Shown here one piece after another: positions 37,999 to 47,362 of a stretch of 64,000 nt of DNA. Origin of the DNA: Alicyclobacillus fastidiosus (lineage in GTDB: Bacteria; Bacillota; Bacilli; Alicyclobacillales; Alicyclobacillaceae). The notes under the pieces were generated by a model, which saw only the letters and a list, made by a program, of their open reading frames with translations, was not told the origin of the DNA and searched no databases. The stretch's first letter is position 1, and every line of letters begins with the position of its first letter. The stretch covers positions 4,206,501 through 4,270,500 of the forward strand of contig NZ_CP104067.1 of assembly GCF_026651875.1 (NCBI RefSeq), in the 5' to 3' direction. The position numbers and the translations under genes were made by a program.

Positions 37999-38039
37999 AA
38001 CAAATACCGCCTGGATCTTACGACCGAGCGGTATTTGTT
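37999..38039. terminator. 12-bp perfect hairpin downstream of the sugar operon
   Basis: AACAAATACCGC paired with GCGGTATTTGTT around a 17-base loop, in a 500-base stretch without a gene. It is the best candidate for ending the kinase-aldolase-isomerase transcript. Confidence 0.5.
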
Positions 38040-38322
38040 GGTATGGAGCTTTATTTTCCGTGATCATCGGCCACCGAGTACGCGAAAAGCAACAACGCAC
38101 CTCTTATGCAAGCATCTTGGCAAGCATACAGAGCGATTTATACTCGATTCAAGGACATTTCGAGCGCGCCAGTCATTTATTCATGATTAGGAAGACGCTC
38201 CCCACAGTGACCATACAAAATGGCTTGGCTGGTTGATCGAATTGATAAGGACGCCACATGACGGGTTTATTTACATTGCCAAGTATTGAACTGCGAATTG
38301 ACAACTCATGGTTGTCAGTCTT

Positions 38323-39270
38323 TTAGCCCCACTGGTCAATTCTTATTTGAGAGAGTACCGTTTGAAATACGTCGAGATCCACGTATCCAGCTCGTTCATC
38401 AAGAGCATTTGCGGTTGCCGCAGCTATAGCCGTACGAAGACATTCCGCTGGTTCGGAGTTCTGTTCAATTGCATATGCCATACCTGCCAAGAAAGAGTCC
38501 CCACACCCGACCGTATTAACAGGCTGAATTGATGGCCCATACGCACGATACAAATTCCCATCCATGTACGCAATTGCACCTTTCGATCCTAGTGTAATAC
38601 AGACTCGCGACAACGTTTTCCTTTCTGCCAGTCGTACTAGCTTAGTAGCCAATTCCATTTCATTGATACTGCCTGTAACAACTTCGAGGTCGATCAGTTG
38701 ACTAATTTCCTCTTCGTTTGGCTTGATTAAGTCCGGTTCGCTTTCAATTCCTGCAATCAGAGCATCACCGCTTGTATCAAGGAAGACCTGTGCCCCAGCC
38801 GCTTTCACCGTAAGCGCCAAGTCACGATAAGTTTCCATTGGCACGCCCGGCGGGAGACTTCCAGAAAGAACAACAATTGACGATAGTGACGCTAGCTGGG
38901 TTAAATGTTCCATCATCTGCTGCATCTGCAGATCATTTATCTCCGGTCCCCGTTCTAACAGTTCGGTTGAACTTCCGTCTGAGTCGTCGATAATGTTTAA
39001 ACAAACACGTGATTCTCCGTCGATAAAGAGAAATGGAGATGAAATTCCTCGGTCCTCTAAACCTACACGAATCGCAATACCATTGTTCCCAGCGAGAAAT
39101 CCGGTTGCCTGAACATTACCGCCTAGACATTTCACCACTTTTGCTACATTGTTACCTTTTCCGCCAGGCTCATTCTGTTCCCGTTTTACACGATGTACGC
39201 CACCTTTTTCCCATCTATCGACCCAGTATGTCCGGTCAATTGCAGCGTTTAAGGTAACCGTAGTGATCAT
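38323..39270 (-). CDS. PfkB-family 1-phosphofructokinase / tagatose-6-phosphate kinase
   Basis: A 315-aa ribokinase-fold kinase. It has NAAIDRTYWV near the start, the sugar-binding PGGKGNNVAKV motif and the C-terminal PVNTVGCGDSFLAGMA with the catalytic Asp. The family phosphorylates fructose-1-P or tagatose-6-P to a bisphosphate. The aldolase lies three bases upstream in the same operon, which favours tagatose-6-P if the SIS enzyme is of AgaS type. The GGGAAGG ribosome site is good and the gene is intact. Confidence 0.85.
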   Translation of the reverse strand: MITTVTLNAAIDRTYWVDRWEKGGVHRVKREQNEPGGKGNNVAKVVKCLGGNVQATGFLAGNNGIAIRVGLEDRGISSPFLFIDGESRVCLNIIDDSDGSSTELLERGPEINDLQMQQMMEHLTQLASLSSIVVLSGSLPPGVPMETYRDLALTVKAAGAQVFLDTSGDALIAGIESEPDLIKPNEEEISQLIDLEVVTGSINEMELATKLVRLAERKTLSRVCITLGSKGAIAYMDGNLYRAYGPSIQPVNTVGCGDSFLAGMAYAIEQNSEPAECLRTAIAAATANALDERAGYVDLDVFQTVLSQIRIDQWG

Positions 39271-39273
39271 CGT

Positions 39274-40128
39274 TTAAGCCTTCCCGTTTGAACCACAGAG
39301 GCGGATTTTCTCGAGCGCCAATGCTCGGACGGCCTGCTTCGCTGGGACCATGTACTTACGTGGATCGTTTTCTTCCGGATGCTCTGCGAAAATTTTCTTA
39401 ATAGCGTCGCTGAACGCGATACGAAGTTCTGTGGCAACATTCATTTTTGCCATACCAAGTGATACCGCTCGCTTTACTTGCGCGTTCGGAATACCTGACC
39501 CACCATGAAGTACTAACGGTGTATCTACCAAATTCGCAATCTGACCAATTCGGTCAAAGTCAATCTTCGGATCTCCCTTGTACATACCATGCGCGGTACC
39601 GATCGCCGGCGCAAGTGTCGGTACACCTGTCCGCTCAACAAAAACCCGACACTCTTCTGGATCCGCCATGAGTGCTTCGTGGTCTGCAACAACGATTTCA
39701 TCTTCCACACCGCCGACCTTGCCCAACTCTGCTTCTACGTTTACTCCCACTGCCCCAGCAATTTCGACAACCCTTTTCGTACGAGCAACATTTTCCTCAA
39801 ACGAATGCATAGAGGCATCGATCATTACAGATGTGTACCCTGCACGGATACATTGGATAATTGTTTCAAATTCAGTGCAGTGGTCTAAGTGTAACACGAT
39901 GGGTATTCCTGCTCGATTGGATGCAACTGTGGCCGCTGCAACTATATAATCGGCTCCCAAGTGTTTCACTGTGCCTACGGTAGACTGCAAGATGAGTGGG
40001 GACTGCGCCTCTTCCGCTGCGTCAACAACAGCCTGCAGCATCTCAAGTGTGTGCACGTTAAATGCTGCGATACAATAACCTTCTTGGCGTGCTTTCTTTA
40101 ACAACGACGTAGATGAAACCAATGGCAT
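39274..40128 (-). CDS. Class II ketose-bisphosphate aldolase (KbaY/GatY-like)
   Basis: A 284-aa zinc aldolase. It has IAAFNVHTLEMLQAV, the catalytic HLDHCTEF (zinc His), GYTSVMIDASMHSFEEN, VEAELGKVGG, AIGTAHGMYK and LVLHGGSGIP. These are shared by fructose- and tagatose-bisphosphate aldolases, so the sugar cannot be fixed from sequence alone. It cleaves the bisphosphate made by the kinase next door to glycerone-P and glyceraldehyde-3-P. Second gene of a three-gene operon. Confidence 0.88.
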   Translation of the reverse strand: MPLVSSTSLLKKARQEGYCIAAFNVHTLEMLQAVVDAAEEAQSPLILQSTVGTVKHLGADYIVAAATVASNRAGIPIVLHLDHCTEFETIIQCIRAGYTSVMIDASMHSFEENVARTKRVVEIAGAVGVNVEAELGKVGGVEDEIVVADHEALMADPEECRVFVERTGVPTLAPAIGTAHGMYKGDPKIDFDRIGQIANLVDTPLVLHGGSGIPNAQVKRAVSLGMAKMNVATELRIAFSDAIKKIFAEHPEENDPRKYMVPAKQAVRALALEKIRLCGSNGKA

Positions 40129-40207
40129 AGTTCGTCTCTTCCCTTCTTTATCGGTTCTCTTACGATTTCGGCTATTTTCTATAAAATTCTAAGCGTCGGT
40201 AAGGCGA

Positions 40208-41248
40208 TCAAAGCTCAATCCAAGCTGAAAGCCCATCAGGATTGTCTGGATCTACACCGTTGGCAACAGCTTTGTAATAAGCCGTCAATTGAGCGATAAG
40301 AATGAATGGGATCCCTCTCGCAACATGGTGCAACCTCTCACCAAAAGTTACTTGAGTTACTGCCTGATGGACGTTTGATTGCTGTAGGTCACTAACACAC
40401 AGAACAGTTGCACCCTTTTTAACAAGGTCGTTGACGAGGTCAACTTCGTACTTATTGTCTTGATCGGACATTATAACAATTACAAAGTTGTTTTCTCGGA
40501 TCATGACGAATGGGCCGTGTCGAGAGTCCAATAAATGATAGTAATTAGAAGGTAATTGGCATATTTCTTTGTATGCCAGTGCACCTTCGCCAGCTATCCC
40601 AGCAACTTCGGCATCACCAAGCACTACAACACTATTCCAATCCTTACTCGAAAGGTTTTTACATACAGGTTCATATTTCTCCATGAACTGAGGACCATAC
40701 TTAACTACTTTACGTAAGTCCAATTCAAGCGCTTCATTTCCGGCAAGTTTCGCAATTAACAACACACCGGCCATGTACAAACATGACACCGTTCTTGTTT
40801 GACAAACACTAGCATCAAATGCCCAAGGCATTTCAATTGTCACGTCACTAATGGACGATAGATCTGATTTTTCTGTGCAAACTAGTGACAAGACAGAAAT
40901 ATTTTTTCTTGCTCTCAATTCCGTTACCGCGATAACCATCTCACTTGTACTACCTGAGCGAGAAATCGTAACTACGAGGGAATTGGCAAGAAATCCTTCG
41001 TACCTGTCCATGTGTAACAGTAGATCTCCCGCTGGAATTGCGACCGCAGGTACACCGAGGTTCATTTGTGTTGTCGTCGCCAGTGACTCCGCTATGTTAA
41101 AACTCGAGCCACAGCCAAGAAAAACGATTTTTTTCGGATTTGAGTTTTTAATAAATGATTGGATAGTCGGAAAAGTTTGGTCCATATACTTAATCGACTG
41201 ATCTAATGCGGTATATTGTTGCTTTAATTCCTGATAAGTAGAACTCAT
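40208..41248 (-). CDS. Double-SIS sugar isomerase/deaminase (AgaS- or FrlB-like)
   Basis: A 346-aa protein with two SIS domains (KKIVFLGCGSSFNIAES and TISRSGSTSEMVIAV in the first; VVVLGDAEVAGIAGEGALA in the second). Relatives include AgaS, which converts galactosamine-6-P to tagatose-6-P, GlmS-type isomerases, and FrlB, which splits fructoselysine-6-P. With a PfkB kinase and class II aldolase downstream, the AgaS reading gives a complete route to triose phosphates. The APC permease at 45,974 would fit a FrlB-like role instead. It is the first gene of the operon, divergent from the DeoR regulator. Confidence 0.75.
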   Translation of the reverse strand: MSSTYQELKQQYTALDQSIKYMDQTFPTIQSFIKNSNPKKIVFLGCGSSFNIAESLATTTQMNLGVPAVAIPAGDLLLHMDRYEGFLANSLVVTISRSGSTSEMVIAVTELRARKNISVLSLVCTEKSDLSSISDVTIEMPWAFDASVCQTRTVSCLYMAGVLLIAKLAGNEALELDLRKVVKYGPQFMEKYEPVCKNLSSKDWNSVVVLGDAEVAGIAGEGALAYKEICQLPSNYYHLLDSRHGPFVMIRENNFVIVIMSDQDNKYEVDLVNDLVKKGATVLCVSDLQQSNVHQAVTQVTFGERLHHVARGIPFILIAQLTAYYKAVANGVDPDNPDGLSAWIEL

Positions 41249-41509
41249 TAGGGTGCCTCACTTCCCACTTATTTAATCTTGAGTATTGCCTTTGTTGAAA
41301 TCCGAGAATTCCTTGGCGTCATCCGCTTCATGTGGAAACCGACGTTATGCCTTGTAGAATTACCCTTTTAAAGAGTCCTCGGTCTTCCCATTGACACTCT
41401 CTGGGTACCTAAACCCGCAAAGATGCGACATCAGAGCGTAATAATCGAATGCAACGGGTTCTAACCTACCCTCGTTTCAATATTAGTTTTTAGCCATCTC
41501 GCTTATAAT

Positions 41510-41553
41510 TTTATCACTAATTATCATTAAAATAAACATAATTTATCATTAGA
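41510..41553. promoter_or_regulatory. Direct repeats, candidate DeoR-family operator
   Basis: TTTATCACTAA, ATTATCATTAA and TTTATCATTAG occur in a row between the divergent isomerase and DeoR genes. Regulators of this family bind short direct repeats. Related TTTATCA motifs occur before the ROK and NagB-like genes. A TATAAT lies just left of the first repeat. Confidence 0.5.
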
Positions 41554-41630
41554 ACGCGCTACAATATTGTTGTATCCCTGTTTTAAAGCATGTATTTTAA
41601 AGTTAACTATTTATGGAGAGGGAATCTTTT

Positions 41631-42407
41631 ATGGACAATAACGCACCGAATACCGCCGTTGATAGGCGAGACTTTATTGTTGAGTACCTAGAAGAACATG
41701 GGGAGACAAGGATTGACCAGCTTAGCGAGTTGTGTGAGGTGAGTGAAATCACTCTTCGCCGAGACCTCGAAATTCTCGAGTCACAGAACCGGATTCGACG
41801 GGTTCGCGGCGGCGCCGCGCCTGCACTCGCAAATCCTCTAGAAGAGATGTTTCATGAAAAGCTTAGTTTAAATACGCGTGAAAAGCGTGAAATCGCACGC
41901 ACAGCGGCCGCGTTGGTGCAAGACAGTCAAGTCGTAATTTTGAGTGCAGGAACAACAACAACCTACATTGCGCGGGAACTCATAAAAAAACAGAATATTA
42001 CTATCGTCACATCGGCGATCAACATAGCTGCCGAAGTTGCACCCTATAGCCACATCACGTTGGTCATGATAGGTGGAATTGTTCGATCTGGCTCGTACGC
42101 AGCTGTAGGTCATCTTGCAGACGATGCCTTAGATAACATAAATGCTGATATTGCCTTCGTTGGCGTGGACGGTGTTGACACCGAGAGTGGATTCACAACA
42201 CCAAATTTTATGGAGGCACGCACTGACACTATGATGCTTAAATCAGCTACTACCGGGTACATTGTCGCTGACGACAGTAAATTTGGAAAAGTTAAAATAG
42301 CGCGTGTGGCGAGATTAGACGAACCGAGCGGACTTATTGTTAACCGAAGTGCATCCGATGACTTCATTAGTGAACTTGAGATGAGAAACTGTCGCGTCAT
42401 ACGCTAA
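41631..42407 (+). CDS. DeoR-family transcriptional regulator
   Basis: A 258-aa repressor starting at ATG 41631 after GAGAGGGA. The winged helix-turn-helix is standard (IDQLSELCEVSEITLRRDLE then NRIRRVRGGA). The DeoR sensor domain follows with ILSAGTTTTYIARELI, VMIGGIVRSGSYAAVG and VADDSKFGKV. The family senses phosphorylated sugars. Position between the isomerase operon and the kinase gene marks it as the local regulator, like AgaR. Confidence 0.9.
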   Translation: MDNNAPNTAVDRRDFIVEYLEEHGETRIDQLSELCEVSEITLRRDLEILESQNRIRRVRGGAAPALANPLEEMFHEKLSLNTREKREIARTAAALVQDSQVVILSAGTTTTYIARELIKKQNITIVTSAINIAAEVAPYSHITLVMIGGIVRSGSYAAVGHLADDALDNINADIAFVGVDGVDTESGFTTPNFMEARTDTMMLKSATTGYIVADDSKFGKVKIARVARLDEPSGLIVNRSASDDFISELEMRNCRVIR

Positions 42408-42469
42408 TTGAACACACATAATCTACACATCACCCGTGTAAGCAGCCTGTTACTTGCTCCCACAAAAAA

Positions 42470-42500
42470 CGAGAGCCCGATTTTTACTAGTCGGCTCTCG
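42470..42500. terminator. Shared terminator of convergent genes
   Basis: CGAGAGCCCGA paired with TCGGCTCTCG (one bulge), with AAAAAAC on the left and TTTTT in the loop. It lies between the converging DeoR and ROK genes. Confidence 0.65.
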
Positions 42501-42513
42501 TCAAACCACAAAA

Positions 42514-43449
42514 TTACAATCCCGCACCTTGCAACCCCAATTCGATGGCACCGTAAAGGCTTGGATTCGCGCCAAAATATGCAATCGAAAGTTTTGGGGG
42601 AAACGGGACGAATTTTTTGATGTATTTGTCCAAAAAGGAAGATATCATGTCCCATGCGCCAATCATGCCGCCACCGAATACAACGACTTCTGGATCCCAT
42701 TGGATTATCGCATTCGTGAGTTGAAATGAAAGTTCATGTAAAATTTCTTCTGCCAATGCACGGGCACGTTCATTCGAGGATGACATTCTAAACAATTCTT
42801 CGGCAGTAACTGCAGTATCAAAATAGTGTCCCATGCGTTTTGCAATGTTTCGCCCGCCGACAAACTCCTCCAATGGTGCTACATCATCAGCTGCACCGAG
42901 TGGTTCATGAGCAGTCCGTAAATTGTACGCAATCTCTCCCGATGCGCCATTATGCCCTTGTAAAACCGTACCGTTTAAAGTGTATGTCACAGCTATCCCT
43001 GTTCCTAAATTTACGTATAAGCCGAAATCCGCGTCTTTTAATGCCCCTCGCTTAACTTCACCAAATGCCGCTGCCTTAACATCGTTCTCAATCAAAATTG
43101 GAATTCCAGGGAATGCTTTTTGCATTGTTTCTTCGATGTGAAGATCTGCCCAACCAAGCACATTAGGTGCCATCAATACCTGATCGCGCCTAGTGATGCC
43201 CATCGTTGACAAGCCAATACCTGCAAGCGTTGTACCGTGTCCACCTGCGATAGTTTCCTCAATTATCTCAATCCCTGACCTGACAGCCGCATCAAGCACG
43301 TCTTGTCCATTTGCGAACTCACGGGTCTTGGCTTCCCTTCTCATGAGTACAGTTCCCGCCGGCGAAGCTGTAGCAACTACGAATTTCGTCCCCCCAAAAT
43401 CAAACGCCAAAACAAACTTAGATTCAGTTCTTTCATACTGTAGATTCAT
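42514..43449 (-). CDS. ROK-family sugar kinase
   Basis: A 311-aa kinase from ATG 43449 after AAGGA. The phosphate motif is LAFDFGGTKFVVA. The substrate region ENDVKAAAFGE and the NLGTGIAVTYTLNG motif follow, then NGASGEIAYNL. The CxCGxxGC zinc motif of many ROK proteins is absent, which is seen in a minority of them. It probably phosphorylates the incoming hexose or hexosamine at C6. Transcribed away from the NagB-like gene, with TTTATCA motifs between. Confidence 0.85.
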   Translation of the reverse strand: MNLQYERTESKFVLAFDFGGTKFVVATASPAGTVLMRREAKTREFANGQDVLDAAVRSGIEIIEETIAGGHGTTLAGIGLSTMGITRRDQVLMAPNVLGWADLHIEETMQKAFPGIPILIENDVKAAAFGEVKRGALKDADFGLYVNLGTGIAVTYTLNGTVLQGHNGASGEIAYNLRTAHEPLGAADDVAPLEEFVGGRNIAKRMGHYFDTAVTAEELFRMSSSNERARALAEEILHELSFQLTNAIIQWDPEVVVFGGGMIGAWDMISSFLDKYIKKFVPFPPKLSIAYFGANPSLYGAIELGLQGAGL

Positions 43450-43591
43450 TTCAATCCTTCTTTCAAAAAAAGTTACAGGCGCCACCTGCATTGGATAAGA
43501 GGCTCGCGTCTGTACGCTTTAACAATGTGTTCCCTCGTTGTTCTAGATGCGCTTCCTTCTTTATAAACTCAAGAAGCGCTTTCACCGAAAT

Positions 43592-43636
43592 TTTATCACG
43601 TATTTATCATAAATCATAATATAGTTCATCATTCAA
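43592..43636. promoter_or_regulatory. Second cluster of TTTATCA-type motifs
   Basis: TTTATCACG, TTTATCATAA and TTCATCATTCA lie in a row upstream of the divergent ROK and NagB-like genes. They match the repeats in front of the DeoR gene and would put both units under one regulator. Confidence 0.4.
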
Positions 43637-43953
43637 TTATATAATAGATTAACGGGCATCAGATGTTATGATGAAGAAAAAGGTTGAGCAGTGTTATTCA
43701 GTTCATTTCATCATACTCTTTTTGGCCTATGAAAGATGATTCGAAACTAGGGTTACAAAGTATCAGATCCCCGAGGCAGTTGGGGATGCTAATTTTGAGT
43801 TGTTAGGTCGGAGCAAGTCACGTTCTGAAGCGCGCGAAGCGAATAATCAACAAATTATGAGCCCCACCACTTGTGCCGTGTTTGTATCAGCCGCTTCAAG
43901 AGGATTCAATCTTCGTTTTCTGTTGGAGTCTTTTGGAAGAGGGAGTGACCTTC

Positions 43954-44712
43954 ATGAGAGTTCGAATATTGCCAACCGCGAATGATCTCGGGAGAACTGC
44001 TGCCCAGTTCTCTTCAAATGTTATTAACAAGGCAATTCAGCAACAAGGTGAGGCTCGTATTTTGTTATCGACAGGAGCATCCCAGTTTGAAACGTTAGAG
44101 CACCTCATTCATCAGAATATCCAATGGAGTAAGGTGACTATGTTTCACCTTGATGAATACGTAAACCTCCCAGACAACCACTCGGCAAGTTTCATTAAAT
44201 ATCTTCGAGAAAGATTTACTAATTTTGTGCCGCTCAAAGAGGTTCACTTTGTTGATGGGCGTGGGGATATTCGTTGCAGCATTCAGCAACTTACTGAGGA
44301 AATTCGCAGAGCACCTATCGATCTCGGACTTATTGGGATTGGTGAGAATACCCATCTCGCTTTCAACGATCCACCAGCTAACTTTAACACGACTGATGCC
44401 TATATCGTGGTTCAGCTTGATGAGGCTTGTAAGCGACAACAGGTACGGGAAGGTTGGTTTGAAACAGTTAACGATGTGCCAAATGAGGCCATTACTATGA
44501 CAATACATCAAATTATGCAAACTAAAGTCATTGTTTCGAGTGTGCCTCATCGAGTGAAAGCAGAAGCAGTACGAAAAACGCTTGAAAATGATGTTACAAA
44601 TATGATTCCATCCACTATGTTAAAACGTCATTCTAACGCAACAATCTTTCTGGATTCTAAGTCGGCTTCTTCTCTAAGTGAGTCGTTGTTGCGGAAATAT
44701 ACAATGGAGTAG
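43954..44712 (+). CDS. NagB-like glucosamine-6-phosphate deaminase/isomerase
   Basis: A 252-aa protein from ATG 43954 (GGGAGTG upstream). It carries ILLSTGASQFETLEHL, MFHLDEYVNLPDNHS and GLIGIGENTHLAFNDPP, the deaminase motifs where NagB usually has GxxGHIAFNEP. It would convert an aminohexose-6-P to a ketose-6-P and ammonia. Its presence beside an AgaS-like enzyme gives the cluster two possible deamination routes. Confidence 0.82.
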   Translation: MRVRILPTANDLGRTAAQFSSNVINKAIQQQGEARILLSTGASQFETLEHLIHQNIQWSKVTMFHLDEYVNLPDNHSASFIKYLRERFTNFVPLKEVHFVDGRGDIRCSIQQLTEEIRRAPIDLGLIGIGENTHLAFNDPPANFNTTDAYIVVQLDEACKRQQVREGWFETVNDVPNEAITMTIHQIMQTKVIVSSVPHRVKAEAVRKTLENDVTNMIPSTMLKRHSNATIFLDSKSASSLSESLLRKYTME

Positions 44713-44801
44713 GTTAAATGGATACATATCTTTCTTCTTATGATGTGGCACCGAAACCAGATCCTTTTTGTTCGGCGTTCTTATTTCAATACCGATAGCT
44801 T

Positions 44802-45700
44802 TCATTCAACAATCTCTACCAGTATGGACTCCATCAGCCTGTTGATATCTACACCTTTCGGTATTTCTGGCAGGAGGCTCATGGCGTTGGCTACTCCGCA
44901 CGCACTGGCAAATCGTACGGCCGTCTCACAGTTACCTATTTCAGCATAGTTCGCTATAAAACCGCCAACAAACGTATCCCCCGAGGCAATCGGATTTAGT
45001 ATGTCCACTTGTGGTACGCGAGCATAAAAAGCACTTTCACGGTTCACAAAGAGACAACCTTTTTCCCCCAATGTTACAACCGCGTTTGAAATGCCGCTAT
45101 GAATAAGTGTCATTATTTTTTTGAACAACGTCGACTCATTTGTTACTTCTGGATAAACTTGTTTAAACTCATGGATATTCGGCTTTATCATCCATGGCTT
45201 AGTTTTATCGCTTCTTTCAGGAGTGTTCCAGTAGCGTCAACAATTGTATAAACTATTTTTTCTGAAAATTCTTGAATAATATCTCCATAGAAGTTAGAAG
45301 GTACTCCCTCTGGTACACTTCCGGATAGGACGACAAAGTCCCCATCTTCCACGTCAGATAGTAGTGTGTGAACCAGTTGTTCCTGTTCTTCTTGAGTCAC
45401 AAAGGGTCCATTCTCATTTACTACTGTGAATCTCCGCTCTTCTTTTTCAATATAAATATTACAAACTCTAGTTTCAGCACCAATTTCAGTATGTTTATCT
45501 TGGATGCCTGTAGACAGACAAGCGGCTCGTATTGTTCTGCCAATTTCCCCGCCTAGAAATCCATAAGAAACAACCGGAATTCCTAAAAAACGTAACGTTC
45601 GTGCTACATCCAATCATTTGCCACCTGCAAACGATTTAGTTAAGTGAACTCGATTCACTTCACCTAGTTCTATAGTGTCAATTGTATGTGTTCTATCCAA
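44802..45700 (-). pseudogene. Second PfkB-family kinase, broken
   Basis: Read in order: LDRTHTIDTIELGEV, SFAGGK, an in-frame TGA where GGKG is expected, LDVARTLRFLGIPVVSYGFL, VVLSGSVPEGVPSNFY, a one-base shift near 45,190, then IKPNIHEFKQVYPE and ILNPIASGDTFVGGFIANY. The glycine motif and the Asp motif identify a 1-phosphofructokinase-like kinase, related to the one at 38,323. Two lesions make it non-functional as read. Confidence 0.85.
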
Positions 45701-45931
45701 GCTGGATTTGATCCCAGAACTCGAATCACTCAATTGCCCCCCATTTTAAGGATAGCCCTTGTTTCATTCAAGCACGAATTAATTTACCTCTTCGTATGGC
45801 GATCTCAGTGGTTATTAGATACACTCAGTAAGAATTAATACATCGCCTGAATTGCTACCTGCACTTGTACTCTCACAATGCACACAGCCCAGAGAGAATA
45901 TTCTCTCCGGAATAAGTAAAACACAAAAAGA

Positions 45932-45965
45932 CCTGCTTGCATGAGTAACGTGTCATGCAAGCAGG
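45932..45965 (-). terminator. Terminator of the permease gene
   Basis: A perfect 13-bp stem (CCTGCTTGCATGA with its complement) and 8-base loop, followed on the minus strand by TCTTTTTGTGTTTT. It lies eight bases past the permease stop. Confidence 0.9.
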
Positions 45966-45973
45966 TAATAGCC

Positions 45974-47362
45974 TTACATCGCTTCAGAATTGTCGAGATA
46001 TACTTCACGAATGACCGTTGGGCCAAATGGCCACTGCTTTTCGCGTTTAGCCCATATAAGAAACACAATTATACCAAGCACTGTCCAACCTATAGCTAAT
46101 TCAATTGCTGGCCAACCGGAAGAATAGAACACGTATATCCAACCAACTAACGCTAGTAGACTCGGCAGTGGGTATAACCACTGACGGAACGGACGTTTCA
46201 TCCCTGGTTGGCGTCTACGCAAGACTGTCAGTGCAACTACTTGACCGATGAATTGGACGACAATAGATACTGCCATCAATGCATTGATGATCGTGGACAA
46301 ATTCAAAAAACAACAGATTGCTGTAACTAGTCCCATAACCAGTAAAGCAATGTGAGGGAAGTTATGTTTGGGGTGAAGCTTACCAAAGCTCTTGAAAAAC
46401 AAACCGTCTCTCGACGCATTAAACGGCAGGCGCGAAGCACCTAGCAAGCCTGTATACACAGAAGCAAAAGCTGTCCAAAGAATGAGTAGGGTGATGAGTA
46501 TCGCACCTGGTCTTCCCCAAACATCTTGCATAAATAAAGTTCCAATGCTCGTACTTTTCATGGCAACTTTCCAGGGTACCACACCGATCATACCGATATT
46601 CATAATTAAATCTATTGCTGCAACTGAAAGAATTGAGATAATTACAGACCTAGGAATCGTGCGTCCTGGGTTTTTCATCTCATCTCCCATATAACATGTC
46701 GTGTAGTAACCCATGTAATCATAAATCGAGATGAGCATACCTGCGCCAAGTCCCATAAAGAACTTTGAGGCTTTAAATGCACCAGCCGGGAACGAGAATG
46801 CTTGATGGGCATGAAAGTGCGTTAAGGCAGCGACAACTACAATCACAACCGTAAGAATCATGCCACCCCACAAAATCGAAGTGATTCTTCCGACGGAATT
46901 GATACGACGATATAACAGAGCCACCGTGATAATGGTTATGGCAACAGCTACCAATTTAGTATCTAAACCAGTCATCCCTGGCCAAAAATAGCCTAAATAA
47001 TTGGCCATGCCAATCATCCCTGTGGACATAATGAGTGGGGTGGCAATTAAAGTGGACCAAACGAACAGGAAGGGCATTAACTTCCCGCTTCGGTACTGAA
47101 ATGCTTCTCGCAGGTACACATAGGTTCCACCTTCGCCTGGCATAGCAGCACCAAGCTCACTCCACACCAAACCATCCATCATTGCCAGCAGGGCACCTGC
47201 AATCCAGCCGAAAATTGCTTGAGGACCGCCCATTGCCGTTAAAATGAGCGGAATAGTTATGAACGGACCAATACCCACCATTTGGGACATGTTAATCGTT
47301 GTGGCTTGAAACAAACTAATTGCGCGAACTAGCCCCTGGGGTTCCCTTTCAACCTGTGACAA
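45974..47362 (-). CDS. APC-family permease
   Basis: A 462-aa, 12-helix transporter. TTG 47362 follows GGAGG by eight bases. The first helix has MVGIGPFITIPLI, typical of amino acid/polyamine/organocation carriers, and MPGEGGTYVYLREAF follows helix 2. It resembles the FrlA/amino-acid branch. In this setting it may import an amino sugar or a sugar-amine conjugate, but the substrate is unknown. It lies at the end of the sugar cluster. Confidence 0.8.
   Translation of the reverse strand: MSQVEREPQGLVRAISLFQATTINMSQMVGIGPFITIPLILTAMGGPQAIFGWIAGALLAMMDGLVWSELGAAMPGEGGTYVYLREAFQYRSGKLMPFLFVWSTLIATPLIMSTGMIGMANYLGYFWPGMTGLDTKLVAVAITIITVALLYRRINSVGRITSILWGGMILTVVIVVVAALTHFHAHQAFSFPAGAFKASKFFMGLGAGMLISIYDYMGYYTTCYMGDEMKNPGRTIPRSVIISILSVAAIDLIMNIGMIGVVPWKVAMKSTSIGTLFMQDVWGRPGAILITLLILWTAFASVYTGLLGASRLPFNASRDGLFFKSFGKLHPKHNFPHIALLVMGLVTAICCFLNLSTIINALMAVSIVVQFIGQVVALTVLRRRQPGMKRPFRQWLYPLPSLLALVGWIYVFYSSGWPAIELAIGWTVLGIIVFLIWAKREKQWPFGPTVIREVYLDNSEAM

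Noticed and set aside
37802..38236. A 144-codon plus-strand frame downstream of the OsmC gene
   Set aside because: It contains a strong hairpin, has unnatural composition, and no ribosome site or family match.
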